Below, piece by piece: positions 16,512 through 26,281 of a DNA stretch of 64,000 bases. A program made the translations under genes and the position numbers. Numbering within the stretch: the first letter of the stretch is position 1; every line of letters begins with the position of its first letter. The DNA lies in the NCBI GenBank assembly GCA_900538555.1, contig UPYI01000006.1:62001-126000 (forward strand), written 5' to 3'. Source of the DNA: an uncultured Porphyromonadaceae bacterium. Lineage in GTDB: Bacteria > Bacteroidota > Bacteroidia > Bacteroidales > Barnesiellaceae. A model generated the notes under the pieces. It worked only from the letters and a program-made list of their open reading frames with translations. It was not told the DNA's origin and did not search any database.

Positions 16512-17939
16512 TTATTTCGAAAGTCTGATAATTTTACAACCATGTGCAGCAATCGTTGCCGTTACGGACGAGGCGGAGCCTTCGTCGGCATGACGCCAAA
16601 GGTCGCGGATCCTGCGTTCCCCGTCAATGCCCAATTTCGAAAACTCTACCGTAACCGAACGCGGACTGTCGTCGCGATTGAATATACCTACCACGTAATC
16701 GCCGTTCGACATTTCGCCATACCATATCTGGTTGTCGGTATTGTTTAATTTATCACTCAGCGGATGCCCGACAAATCGGTCTTCGTTGAGAGCGAGCAAT
16801 TCGGAATTGGTATAAAATTTAAGGTTATCGCCGATGTTGTGATATTGGTCGGCGACAGTAACCGGACCGCCAGCCATCAATTGAAGAGAAACGACAGTCT
16901 CCTTTTCGGCATCGGTACTGAATTTATTCAGCCGGATGAAATCACCGTCGAGAATTACTTTGTTCCGTCCCGACAGATGAGACCAGAATGTAAATCCGTC
17001 GAACATGTTCATGCAGTTGGGCCAGTTGGCATACGATTTCCCGCGGTCTTGTGCCGAACAGTGCCACCAACCGCCGCCACCGGTATCTGCCACGATACGG
17101 ATCATATTGCCGTATTGGGCTTCCACTTCGGCATCGTTGTAGAGGTGAGGCATCACAAGCGAAGTGAATATGCCATATTTTTTAGCAGATTCGGCGATGT
17201 AGTTCAAGGCACGGGCATAAACCTCACGCCCGTAACCGCGTCCTACCAGTCCCATATTCCGGTCCATACCGTCTTCATACCAAGATAAGAAGTCCATTCT
17301 TATGTAGTCGATACCCAGTTCGGAATAGTGACGGAAAAAGCCGTCGATAAATTCCTGTGCTCCGGGGTGGGTGACAATAGCCCAATTGAACCACCGGTCG
17401 TCGGTAGTAGGGTGGGTGACCGGATCGGCTCCATTATATCGCAACGATCCGAACGTGTAGTCCGTACCTTCGATCTTTACGGCATCGGAACCGTGTATCC
17501 ACAAAGGATTGTCATACACACCGACTTTCAGACCTTTCGCTTTACATTTGGCTACCAAGTCTTTCAGCGACATAGAACCGTAATGGGTCATATATCCCGA
17601 ATTATCCTGTGCCAACATGGGGATAAAGCCGTCGGTACATATCATGTCGTAACCGTAAGGTTTCAGATCGGTAGCGACCCAATTTATAATTTTATCCCAT
17701 TCTTCGGACGTAATGTCCATATCGGAATTGGAAACGCCTTGCAATTCCAGTTCATAACAATATTCATACACACTCCAATAGAGAGGTGCTTTATAGGTGT
17801 GAATATCTTCAACGACCGGAAGGTCGGGAAGTTCGACTTTCGGCGGACGACGCATCTCTATTTCGTCATTGCATGCGCCTAAGAGTGTGGCTATCGCTAA
17901 TGATGCAGCAATCATACTCGGTTTTATTTTATTATTCAT
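16512..17939 (-). CDS. Clan GH-D-like (GH27/GH36-related) glycosidase lipoprotein
   Basis: A 475-residue lipoprotein (TLLGAC, Cys23). It has a (beta/alpha)8 barrel pattern: ICTDGFIPM, GLKVGVYDNPLW, then GIDYIRMDFLSW with candidate nucleophile Asp216. Further on, VILDGDFIRLN, SLQLMAGGPVTVADQ and LLALNEDRFVGHPL resemble the end of GH27 enzymes, where the barrel meets the C-terminal beta domain. GH27 includes alpha-galactosidases, beta-L-arabinopyranosidases and isomaltodextranases. Next to a SusB-type GH97 an alpha-1,6-glucan activity is attractive, but the sequence does not decide it. It lies 18 bases upstream of GH97 in the same minus-strand operon and is probably on the outer membrane surface. 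It may belong to a divergent or unnamed family. Confidence 0.7.
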   Translation of the reverse strand: MNNKIKPSMIAASLAIATLLGACNDEIEMRRPPKVELPDLPVVEDIHTYKAPLYWSVYEYCYELELQGVSNSDMDITSEEWDKIINWVATDLKPYGYDMICTDGFIPMLAQDNSGYMTHYGSMSLKDLVAKCKAKGLKVGVYDNPLWIHGSDAVKIEGTDYTFGSLRYNGADPVTHPTTDDRWFNWAIVTHPGAQEFIDGFFRHYSELGIDYIRMDFLSWYEDGMDRNMGLVGRGYGREVYARALNYIAESAKKYGIFTSLVMPHLYNDAEVEAQYGNMIRIVADTGGGGWWHCSAQDRGKSYANWPNCMNMFDGFTFWSHLSGRNKVILDGDFIRLNKFSTDAEKETVVSLQLMAGGPVTVADQYHNIGDNLKFYTNSELLALNEDRFVGHPLSDKLNNTDNQIWYGEMSNGDYVVGIFNRDDSPRSVTVEFSKLGIDGERRIRDLWRHADEGSASSVTATIAAHGCKIIRLSK

Positions 17940-17967
17940 AATGGTTGTTTTTGTAGGTTTCAGATTG

Positions 17968-19515
17968 TCAGTTCATAAATTCGGTTGCAATGGTACGATG
18001 TCGGAGGTCGAGCGTAATACGATAACGTCCGGCATCGGTAACTGCCCATTTGTTGTCGGGATCGTTGGCATAGAAAACGAAATCGGTAGCCTCAATACCT
18101 GTTGCCGAAATTTTGCAACCATTCGATGCCGGCCGGATGAATGGACACGAGAATGTTCCGTCGCGTTCGAGACACATTTTCAATTCGCCTTCTTTCAGTT
18201 CGCCTTCCCAAGTGAATATATACTTGTCGGACGGATCGACTGTAAATTCAGTTGCATCGTCCATGCTCCATCCGCCGGGTGTGGCATCGCCTATCATATA
18301 AAGGGTTTCCGTTTCGATCGGTTGCACGGATCCGATAAGCCGTGCGTCGATGGTCCAGTCACGAAGATTGAATGTAATATGATAACGTCCGGCTTCAACG
18401 ACATGCCATTGATAGTCGGGGGCTTTTGTAAATACGAAGTCGGGCGTTTCAACCCCGTCAGCCGAAATCTGGCAACCGTCCGATTCCGGGCGTATGAACG
18501 GGCAGGAGAAATTTCCGTCGCGTTCGAGACAGGCTTTCATCGAACCTTGAACCAATTCACCTTCCCACGAGAAAATATATTTATCGTTAGGATCGACCGT
18601 AAATTCGCTGGCATCGTCCATGCTCCATCCGCCGGGCGTAGCATCGCCTATCATGTAAAGCACCTCGGTCTCGATCGGATTCTTCTCGTGCACAATATCC
18701 TTAACGAATACGGCGGAAATTGTCCATTCTTTCAAATCGAAAGTAAGACGATATACGGCTTCTTCTGTAACTTTCCATTTATAATCGGGCGACGTAGAGT
18801 AAACGAATCCGTCGGATTCGACACCGCTCTTACTGATCGCACACCCGTCTGTTGCCGGACGGACAAATGGGACATCGAAACTTCCGGTCGAAGTACAGCA
18901 TTTGAGTTCTCCGACAGTCAATTCGCCCTCGTACACGAAAATAAAATCCGATTGTTTTTCAAGCTGTGTGGGATCGTCGATATTCCAACCGTTAGGCGTG
19001 GCATCTCCTACCATATAGAATGCATCCGTTTCGATCGGTTCGATTGTCGGTCCATCCAGATCGCGGACAAAAACGGTACTCATTGTCCAATTGCGTAAGT
19101 CGAAAGTCAAAGAATAAACACCGGCATCGGTTATCTTCCATTTCGAATCGGGATCACCGGCATGCATTTCGAACACCGCATCGGTAATATCGGTTTTCGA
19201 AATGGCGGTACCGTTATTCACCGGACGGATAAACGGAGCATCCCAGCTTCCGGGGGTAAGGCAAAGTTTCATTTCTCCGGTGTATAATTCACCTTCCCAC
19301 GTGAATACCAGCGGATCTTCACCGTTAGCTTCGAGCGGGGTGGGAGCATCTATATTCCAACCGTTAGGCGTAGCATCCCCGACCATATATAAGGTGGAGG
19401 TTTTTATCGGGAGATTCCCGTCGATAATAATCAGTTCCTTTGCTTTTTCGCATCCTGTCAATGCTATCAGCAAAGACAGGATAAAAGCAGCTGGAAATAA
19501 ATTTGTATATTTCAT
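17968..19515 (-). CDS. SusE/SusF-like outer-membrane lipoprotein with four tandem modules
   Basis: A 515-residue lipoprotein (ALTGC, Cys22). Four tandem modules of about 110 residues start at residues 41, 165, 285 and 404, each opening with YMVGDATPNGW or YMIGDATPGGW, and three of the four then show C-x-FIRP-like strands, as in the starch-binding modules of SusE and SusF. Modules 3 and 4 are close copies at DNA level, with stretches near 18500-18680 and 18140-18322 offset by about 359 bases. It probably binds glycan at the cell surface to help the SusCD transporter. It follows susD by 33 bases and precedes the GH27-like gene by 28 bases. Confidence 0.88.
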   Translation of the reverse strand: MKYTNLFPAAFILSLLIALTGCEKAKELIIIDGNLPIKTSTLYMVGDATPNGWNIDAPTPLEANGEDPLVFTWEGELYTGEMKLCLTPGSWDAPFIRPVNNGTAISKTDITDAVFEMHAGDPDSKWKITDAGVYSLTFDLRNWTMSTVFVRDLDGPTIEPIETDAFYMVGDATPNGWNIDDPTQLEKQSDFIFVYEGELTVGELKCCTSTGSFDVPFVRPATDGCAISKSGVESDGFVYSTSPDYKWKVTEEAVYRLTFDLKEWTISAVFVKDIVHEKNPIETEVLYMIGDATPGGWSMDDASEFTVDPNDKYIFSWEGELVQGSMKACLERDGNFSCPFIRPESDGCQISADGVETPDFVFTKAPDYQWHVVEAGRYHITFNLRDWTIDARLIGSVQPIETETLYMIGDATPGGWSMDDATEFTVDPSDKYIFTWEGELKEGELKMCLERDGTFSCPFIRPASNGCKISATGIEATDFVFYANDPDNKWAVTDAGRYRITLDLRHRTIATEFMN

Positions 19516-19548
19516 GAGTCGATAATAGTTTAAGTGTTGAATATCGGA

Positions 19549-21285
19549 TTATTTGTTATAGCCGGGATTCTGTTCCAGATTCGGATTCGCATTGAGAATC
19601 GGCCGCATGATCGGGAATATCTCGGTGTTGCGATTGGCATCGGGGTTTTTATCCCACCACGATCCGCTGGCGAATTTTCCGAACCGGATCAAGTCTATAC
19701 GTCTGCGACTTTCTGCAAAAAACTCCCGTCCCCATTCTGCCAACATCTCCTTTTCGTCGAGAGCGGCATTACCTTCCGGCGAATAAAGAACTTCTTTGTA
19801 GTTTTCTTCCGGATAGTTGCGTTTCCGCACACTGTTCAACAGGCGGGCGGCATCGCCTTTCTGTCCTTTACGAAGTTTGCATTCGGCAAGCGAATAGATG
19901 ATCTCCGGTAACCGGATTTCAATGAAGTCGCTTTCCATCTGATGTTGGTCGTCATCGCTGTAAAACGGATATTTTGCGAAATGCCATCCCGAATTGTGAT
20001 CACCGTTCGACAGGTTGCTGTTTTTGTTTGCCGGCCATCTGTCGGGAGCAAGAGCACCGAACCGACCCACAGCATCGCGAATATACAAGTCGTAAGGTTG
20101 TTCGGGAGCCTGTACTCGTTTGGTTTCCCCTTTTTCATCTACATATTCGAGATAACCGAACAAGAACATACCTTCGCGGGTACTGTTTCCGAGATTCCGA
20201 TACAGTTTCATCCGTTCGTCGCCGGGATATTTTCTAAAATTCTGAATCGGCATACCCAGTTCATACGTATAAAGCTGTCCGTTGAGATCGTAGCTGGGCG
20301 AAGCCGCATACTTGGTATTATGATCGCCGCCTTTGGCTTTCAAGTCACCGAAATAATAACGGGAACGGGCGGGAACAGTCCACCAATAAGTGTCGCCCTG
20401 ATAGTGCCAGAACGAATAGCCTTGCGATGCAGGGAATCCGAATATCACTTCGTCGCAAGTATCGTTATCCCAATCGAACACGGCATCCCAGCGACCGGCA
20501 ACTTCGTAGGAACCGTACAGACCGGACAAAATGTCTTGTGCGACTATTTCGCAATCGGAATAACGTTCTTCCCCGATATATACGTTCGCATTCAAATAAA
20601 GACGGACGAGCAGTGCCGCAGCTCCGGCTTGTGTCCATTGTCCCTGTATATTCGCTCCGGAACCCAATGTCTCTTTCTTTGTCAATAGGGGCAGGCATTC
20701 GCTCAATTCGCTTTCAATGAATTTAAAGATAACCTGCGGCTCGACCTGTTTCTCCGTATTAAGAGCAACGTTGCTAAAACTTACCGCAAACGGGATGTTG
20801 CGGAATGCATCGAGTAAACGGAGATAGAACCATGCCCGCAGAACCCGACATTGAGCTTTCAGGTTGTCGAATTCGGTATCTGAGAAACCGAATTGTTCCG
20901 CATTCAACTTTTCGAGATCCTCTATCACATAATTACATTGCATAATGCCCTGGAAACATCCGTTCCATTCGGTCTGGGCATCGCCTCCGTCTTCTACATC
21001 CCATTGGTGATAGTGAAGCCGACGCCATTTTCCGCCATCGTCCCACCAACCGTCGCGGGTAGGGGTTATCAGTTGATCGGCAGAGAGTTCGTTAAGGACA
21101 TGACGGCTTTGAATACTCCAAAACGCATGTTCGAACGGACGGAATACGGCACGTATCACATCGCTTTTAGTGTTATAATAATTCTGTGTACCGACTTGAT
21201 CGTAGAGCGTTTCTCCAAGATCGGTACAGCCGCCGAGCGACAACAGGCTGAGAGATGCGGCTATGATATATCGAAATATTTTCAT
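19549..21285 (-). CDS. SusD/RagB family nutrient-binding lipoprotein
   Basis: A 578-residue lipoprotein (LSLGGC, Cys20). It has the SusD features: an N-terminal TDLGETLYDQVGTQNYY segment, the helical repeat region with RAWFYLRLLDAFRNIPF, and a C-terminal part with IRLPEIIYSLAECKLRKGQ and EWGREFFAESRRRIDLIRFGKF. SusD forms the lid over the SusC barrel and captures oligosaccharides on the outer surface. It follows susC by 26 bases, the usual arrangement. Confidence 0.95.
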   Translation of the reverse strand: MKIFRYIIAASLSLLSLGGCTDLGETLYDQVGTQNYYNTKSDVIRAVFRPFEHAFWSIQSRHVLNELSADQLITPTRDGWWDDGGKWRRLHYHQWDVEDGGDAQTEWNGCFQGIMQCNYVIEDLEKLNAEQFGFSDTEFDNLKAQCRVLRAWFYLRLLDAFRNIPFAVSFSNVALNTEKQVEPQVIFKFIESELSECLPLLTKKETLGSGANIQGQWTQAGAAALLVRLYLNANVYIGEERYSDCEIVAQDILSGLYGSYEVAGRWDAVFDWDNDTCDEVIFGFPASQGYSFWHYQGDTYWWTVPARSRYYFGDLKAKGGDHNTKYAASPSYDLNGQLYTYELGMPIQNFRKYPGDERMKLYRNLGNSTREGMFLFGYLEYVDEKGETKRVQAPEQPYDLYIRDAVGRFGALAPDRWPANKNSNLSNGDHNSGWHFAKYPFYSDDDQHQMESDFIEIRLPEIIYSLAECKLRKGQKGDAARLLNSVRKRNYPEENYKEVLYSPEGNAALDEKEMLAEWGREFFAESRRRIDLIRFGKFASGSWWDKNPDANRNTEIFPIMRPILNANPNLEQNPGYNK

Positions 21286-21311
21286 ATTGAAAAATTCTTG
21301 AATCTAAGTTT

Positions 21312-24299
21312 CTAAAAATCTATTTGTACGCCAACTATGAATTGTCGGGTCGAGGGGTAGTATGTACGAGAGCCTACTCCGCCCGGTGTAAGTCCATTCA
21401 CCTGATAGGAAGAAGGATCCACTCCGGTGAACTGGGTCAGGGTAAACACGTCTTTTGCCGAACCGTAAATCCGGATTTTGTCGAGGTATTTCAGATTCGG
21501 TGTATTGAGCGTATATCCCAACGTAATCATATCGAGTTTGAAATAGTCGCCTCTTTCGAGGAAGTAGTCGCTTACGACCGGATTCGCTGTCGGCGATGCG
21601 TTAAAGTTTTTGCCATACGCTCTTTTAAGACTGTTGCCGGTGAAGTTACGTGTCCCGTAATAGAAGTCGTGGATATTGAATATATCGAATCCGAATGCTC
21701 CGCGGAAGAACAGAGCCAAGTCGAAATTGCGGTAACGGAATGTGTGGGTCGTAGACAAAGTGAATTTAGGCATACCGTTTCCTACTACCTGACGATCGGC
21801 ATCGGTTGCCTGTGCCGCCCGGATAATATCGCCTTCGCGATCGTAAACGAGCCATTCACCGTCGGGGGTGATTCCGGCATATTTCCACATATAGAAGTTT
21901 CCGAGCGATTTTCCTTTTTCGATCCGTTGCAGATTATAGAAAGGATAGGGGTCTTCTGTTCCACAGACATTATAGAAATCTTGTCCGACATACTTCGAAT
22001 TGCTGAAATCGACGAATTTGTTGCTCATGGCAGTACCCACGAAGTTCATGGTGTAAGAGAAATTCTTGGTATTGACAGCATTGAAACTTAAATCGAATTC
22101 GAAACCGGTATTTTTCATCGTACCGACATTGACGAAGGTTTCATCGAAAAGATAGGGTGGTACCGATACCTTATAGTCGCCGAGCAAATCTTGCTGACGG
22201 CGGTTGAAATAGTTGAGTGAACCATAGAAACGATCATCGAACATGGAGAAGTCGAGACCGATATTCCAGTTGTGGCCTTTTTCCCATTTCAAGTCGGGAT
22301 TGACATTTTTCGACGGACCCCATACCTGATAGTATTTACCGTTGTAATAATAGTATCCGAATCCGGTCATTGTATTCAACGACAGATAGCTGCCGAAATC
22401 TTGGTTTCCGGTAACACCGTAGTCACCGCGAATTTTCAACTCGTTGATCCATTTAACGTCTTTCATAAAATCTTCTTCCGAAATACGCCATCCGAGAGAA
22501 AATGCGGGGAAATTTCCCCATTTATGGTTCAGACCGAACTTGGATGAACCTTCGTGACGCAACGAAGCGGTAACAAAATACCTGCCGGCATAATCGTAAC
22601 TAACGCGACCGAAGAAAGAAATCAGTTTGGCATCGTTTTTATAACTGCCCATCAACACTTCACCCTCTTCTTTGGCAAGTTCGCCCGATCCGATATTGTC
22701 GGCACCGAGACCGTCGTTCGGGAAATCCTTATTCTCGACATTGAAGCCCGAATATTGCGAATATTGGTAAGAATATCCGACCATGGCTTTGATATTGTGT
22801 TTATCTAACTGTACACTGTAATTTCCGATCCATTCAAGGATATATTGACGGTCTTTGGAATAGGAACGGCTGCCTTCTCCCTCGTAACCGTTGTTGATAG
22901 CCAATGTACTGGTAGAGGGGCGGAACCACGTGTTGTTGTTACTGTATTGGTGATCGGCAAACGTGATCTGGGTATTCAGACTATGGTTGTCCAGATCTTT
23001 CGCCAATATAGGCAATAGATTCAGTTTCAGCGTAGCATCCCAATCGAGCAACTTGGTATCGGCATGATCCTTTTCGAGTTTCATCAACTCTACGGGGTTG
23101 CTGCCGACAACCTGACCTTTGAAATTATAATATCTGCCGGGATTTTCAGGATCCATGATCGGTGTAGTCGGGTTTGCCTCTATCGCATTGCGGAATACAC
23201 TCCAATCGGCATTGTCGCGGTAGATAATGCGAGGTGCGATATTGGCGGAAACCGTAAACAATCCGTTCTTAGTCGTATGCATCACCGATGCGCGGGCTCC
23301 GTATTCTTCACGTTTTGAACGAAGATCGATACCGTTCGCATTACGATAGTCGGCACTGACACGATAATTGCTCCGGTCATTGCCCCCGCTCAATGTGAGT
23401 GTATGCTGGGTCGTGAAACCTGTCCGTGTAACGGCATCGAGCCAATCGACGTTGCCGCCGAGGTCTACACCCGAATCGCCCCAACCCAATCTCACTTCGC
23501 GATAATCCTGCGCACTCATCATGTCGAGTTCATTCTTTACGACATTCCATGCGAATGTACCGGAATAAGAGGTATGCGTACGGCCGTCTTTGCTACCTTT
23601 TTTGGTGGTAACCAAAATAACACCATTCGAACCGCGGGTACCGTATATGGCAGATGCCGCACCGTCTTTAAGAATATCGAAAGACGCGATGTCGTTCGGG
23701 TTGATATTGGTAAGATTTCCTCCGGGCACTCCGTCGATCACGATCAGCGGACCTAAACCGGCGGAACGCGACGATACGCCACGTATCTGTATGCTGGCTT
23801 GGTTGTTGGGGTCGCCGGCTCCGGTATTGGTAATGGAAACTCCCGGGACTTTACCTTGAATCATCATCGACGGGTCGATCGTGCTGACTGTCAGAAAGTC
23901 TTTTTCTCCGATGTGGGAGATGGCAGAGGTAAGTTCTTTTTTATCCATCGTGCCGTATCCGATAACGACTACCTCGTCGAGTAGTGCCGGATTTTGCTGC
24001 AATACGACATCTATCGTCGTTCTGCCTTTTACCGAGATGGTCTGTGTCTCATATCCGATATAAGAAACGGTAAACGACCCTTTGGAATCGGAAGTGATAC
24101 TGTATTTGCCGTCTATATCGGTAGCCGTACCCGCACCGCTACCTTTTACAATAACACTTGCCCCGATTACGGGTTCTCCTTCCGCATCGGTGACTGTTCC
24201 CGATACATTGATCTGTTGGGCAAAAGCGGGATGTGTAAAGACCGATATGGTCAGTAGCACAGCCAACCGCCCAAGAGCTTTCGTTTTTGGTATTTTCAT
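21312..24299 (-). CDS. SusC/RagA family TonB-dependent outer-membrane transporter
   Basis: A 995-residue protein with a signal peptide (ending HPAFAQ, about residue 28), an N-terminal carboxypeptidase-like domain (VSGTVTDAEGEPVIGASVIV), the TonB box region LDEVVVIGYGT, the plug domain with LIVIDGVPGG and ASAIYGTRGSNGVILVTTK, and a beta barrel ending in a strand with a terminal Phe (FIVGVQIDF). It imports oligosaccharides into the periplasm together with SusD. A candidate promoter lies about 85 bases upstream and a hairpin separates it from the regulator gene. Confidence 0.96.
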   Translation of the reverse strand: MKIPKTKALGRLAVLLTISVFTHPAFAQQINVSGTVTDAEGEPVIGASVIVKGSGAGTATDIDGKYSITSDSKGSFTVSYIGYETQTISVKGRTTIDVVLQQNPALLDEVVVIGYGTMDKKELTSAISHIGEKDFLTVSTIDPSMMIQGKVPGVSITNTGAGDPNNQASIQIRGVSSRSAGLGPLIVIDGVPGGNLTNINPNDIASFDILKDGAASAIYGTRGSNGVILVTTKKGSKDGRTHTSYSGTFAWNVVKNELDMMSAQDYREVRLGWGDSGVDLGGNVDWLDAVTRTGFTTQHTLTLSGGNDRSNYRVSADYRNANGIDLRSKREEYGARASVMHTTKNGLFTVSANIAPRIIYRDNADWSVFRNAIEANPTTPIMDPENPGRYYNFKGQVVGSNPVELMKLEKDHADTKLLDWDATLKLNLLPILAKDLDNHSLNTQITFADHQYSNNNTWFRPSTSTLAINNGYEGEGSRSYSKDRQYILEWIGNYSVQLDKHNIKAMVGYSYQYSQYSGFNVENKDFPNDGLGADNIGSGELAKEEGEVLMGSYKNDAKLISFFGRVSYDYAGRYFVTASLRHEGSSKFGLNHKWGNFPAFSLGWRISEEDFMKDVKWINELKIRGDYGVTGNQDFGSYLSLNTMTGFGYYYYNGKYYQVWGPSKNVNPDLKWEKGHNWNIGLDFSMFDDRFYGSLNYFNRRQQDLLGDYKVSVPPYLFDETFVNVGTMKNTGFEFDLSFNAVNTKNFSYTMNFVGTAMSNKFVDFSNSKYVGQDFYNVCGTEDPYPFYNLQRIEKGKSLGNFYMWKYAGITPDGEWLVYDREGDIIRAAQATDADRQVVGNGMPKFTLSTTHTFRYRNFDLALFFRGAFGFDIFNIHDFYYGTRNFTGNSLKRAYGKNFNASPTANPVVSDYFLERGDYFKLDMITLGYTLNTPNLKYLDKIRIYGSAKDVFTLTQFTGVDPSSYQVNGLTPGGVGSRTYYPSTRQFIVGVQIDF

Positions 24300-24383
24300 A
24301 ATATATAAGTTAATGAATAGTGTGTAATTTTTGTCGGGTAAATTTGATCACGAGACCCCTTATCTCGGCTCACTACCCAAACA

Positions 24384-24391
24384 CAAAAGTA
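24384..24391 (-). promoter_or_regulatory. Candidate -7 element for susC
   Basis: On the minus strand TACTTTTG matches TAnnTTTG and gives a leader of about 75-80 bases. No good -33 TTTG is seen at the right spacing, as expected for a promoter that needs an activator such as the SusR-like protein. Confidence 0.5.
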
Positions 24392-24531
24392 ATTTATAAA
24401 TTAAAACTCTAAATAATGTAAAAAACAAGAGTAGGGAAAATGTAGCGGATGTGATCGCTCGATGAACCGACTTGTATTGTATTTCAGTAGATTATCGCGC
24501 CATGAGAATTGAAAACAAGTAGTGAAAATGA

Positions 24532-24566
24532 ATCGGTTTGGGGTATAATCTGTACCCTAAACCGAT
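24532..24566 (-). terminator. Strong hairpin between regulator gene and susC
   Basis: A 14-bp stem with one G-T pair (24532-24545 against 24553-24566) and a 7-base loop, starting about 16 bases after the regulator stop. The T tract on the minus strand is weak, so it may be a terminator or an mRNA 3'-end stabiliser that separates regulator and susC transcripts. Confidence 0.6.
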
Positions 24567-24581
24567 CGGCTGTTCCGGAAA

Positions 24582-26255
24582 TCAATCGGGTTTGATGTTC
24601 TCACGACTGATTTTTTGTACCTCCTCTTCAAATTTATTCCGGTCGCCTGCCGCTTTGTTGCGCACTTTGGTCCGATAATTATAAATAGTGGTAACGGAGT
24701 AGCGTAAAAATTGTGCGATCTTCACACTGTCTGTTATCCCCAACCGGATCAAAGCAAAGATACGCAGTTCGGTATTCAACTGTCCGTCTTTTTTCAGAAC
24801 GATCCGTTCGTCGGGATGGAGCAGATTGTTGAAGTCTTCTACAAAAGAGGGGAATAGCTTTAAGAATGTATTATCGAAGTTCTCATAAAATGCCTTCAAT
24901 TCTTCATCAAGAATCGATGTCGATTTCAAAGAGTTACGCAACTCCTCCATTTTCCCGGCAACAAACAGTTTGTTCAAGGTCTTCCGATACGAATCCAATT
25001 TTTCTATATAAACCGAACACTGATCCATAAATCTGCCGATATACTCTTCCTTGATATATGAGTTCTCGGCTATCTCCCGGTTTGCATGGAGCAAATCGTG
25101 ATTGTATCCGATCAGTTCCGCATTCATTTGTTTAAGCTTGTCGTTTGCCACTTCAACATCTTTCCGCGCCGCTGCAACCTTCTGCATCTGTTTGTAAACA
25201 TAAACGATGGCAATCAACAGGAATAGCGAAAGCAAGCTAATAATAATCAATGATATACGTTGCGTAGTACGTTGCTTCTGGATGCTATCGACATACATTT
25301 TATTGACCAACGGAAATATGTCATTGATTTCCAAAATACGAAGCCGGGCATTGCATAAGGCTGCGTCTTCCATCGAAATACACAGATATTCATAGGCATG
25401 TTCCACATCTCCTTCCTGATACAACAGTACAGCCAACTGCCGAAGCGACATGTATTCTCTTACCGAGGCTTGCATGTCGGCAATAGAGGATATTATCAAT
25501 TGCTCTTTCTGCTTTTCTACTTCACCCAAGTTTTTATATGATTCGGATAATGTATTGGTACAACGTGCCTTGTCGTGTATGGAGCAGGTCTCTTTCCGCA
25601 TAAAATCTTCGATGACCTGAATCGCTTTCCGATATTCGCCTTCTGCATTCAGTTGATCTGCTTTATTGATCGAATAGGCTAAACTGCCGGGCTCGTTGCA
25701 CAACTGCAATGAATCCCGATAAATATTGGTCAGATAGGCATATTTCCGTTTATCTTCTTCTCGTATGGAATAATCGGACAAAAAACCATACACAGTCCTC
25801 CTTATATGATAATAAAACGAGTGCAGATATTCCGGCAATTCGTGGCACGATATCGAATCCATGATATCCAAAGCATCCTTATACATACCTGTTATGACCA
25901 GAATATTGGCTGTATTCATTCGGGCGTTCCTGATCAGCGATATGTCGCCGATCTTATCGGCAAGTTCTTCTCTCCTTTGGCAAAAGACAAACGCCGAGTC
26001 GGTATTATAGGAACTGTATTCGTCGAGAAGACTGCCTAATACATCGAACCGTTCATAATCGTCCCGCGCTATTTTATATTCCTGTTGAAGTGCGGCGATT
26101 CGGCTTTCCTTTTGTAACCGATATTCGTCCCGAAGTTCTATCGCCAGTTGTAGCTGTTGCATAAGCGAATCGATAGGAGAGCCGATAGTATTAGCTCCCA
26201 AAATCGGACATACATATATAATAAGGAAGAATGGAATTAATAGATGTGTTTTCAT
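24582..26255 (-). CDS. SusR-like membrane-spanning regulator (DUF6377 type)
   Basis: A 557-residue protein. Residues 1-20 form a signal-like segment. About 30-330 is helical and TPR-like (for example NEPGSLAYSINKADQLNAEGEYRKA). About 336-357 is a transmembrane helix (ISLIIISLLSLFLLIAIVYV), then a coiled coil with KLKQMNAELIGYNHDL, and a C-terminal region with LRIFALIRLGITDSVKIAQF and RYSVTTIYNYRTKVRNKAAG, a LuxR-like helix-turn-helix. This layout is that of DUF6377 proteins such as SusR, which sense oligosaccharide in the periplasm and activate susC promoters in the cytoplasm. It lies directly upstream of susC on the same strand with its own strong promoter. It is inferred to control this locus. 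Confidence 0.82.
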   Translation of the reverse strand: MKTHLLIPFFLIIYVCPILGANTIGSPIDSLMQQLQLAIELRDEYRLQKESRIAALQQEYKIARDDYERFDVLGSLLDEYSSYNTDSAFVFCQRREELADKIGDISLIRNARMNTANILVITGMYKDALDIMDSISCHELPEYLHSFYYHIRRTVYGFLSDYSIREEDKRKYAYLTNIYRDSLQLCNEPGSLAYSINKADQLNAEGEYRKAIQVIEDFMRKETCSIHDKARCTNTLSESYKNLGEVEKQKEQLIISSIADMQASVREYMSLRQLAVLLYQEGDVEHAYEYLCISMEDAALCNARLRILEINDIFPLVNKMYVDSIQKQRTTQRISLIIISLLSLFLLIAIVYVYKQMQKVAAARKDVEVANDKLKQMNAELIGYNHDLLHANREIAENSYIKEEYIGRFMDQCSVYIEKLDSYRKTLNKLFVAGKMEELRNSLKSTSILDEELKAFYENFDNTFLKLFPSFVEDFNNLLHPDERIVLKKDGQLNTELRIFALIRLGITDSVKIAQFLRYSVTTIYNYRTKVRNKAAGDRNKFEEEVQKISRENIKPD

Positions 26256-26281
26256 AATATTCTACAAAACTATACCAAGAT

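Noticed and set aside
17869..19098. Open frame on the plus strand with internal repeats opposite the SusE/F-like gene
   Set aside because: The repeats mirror the four modules of the real minus-strand gene.
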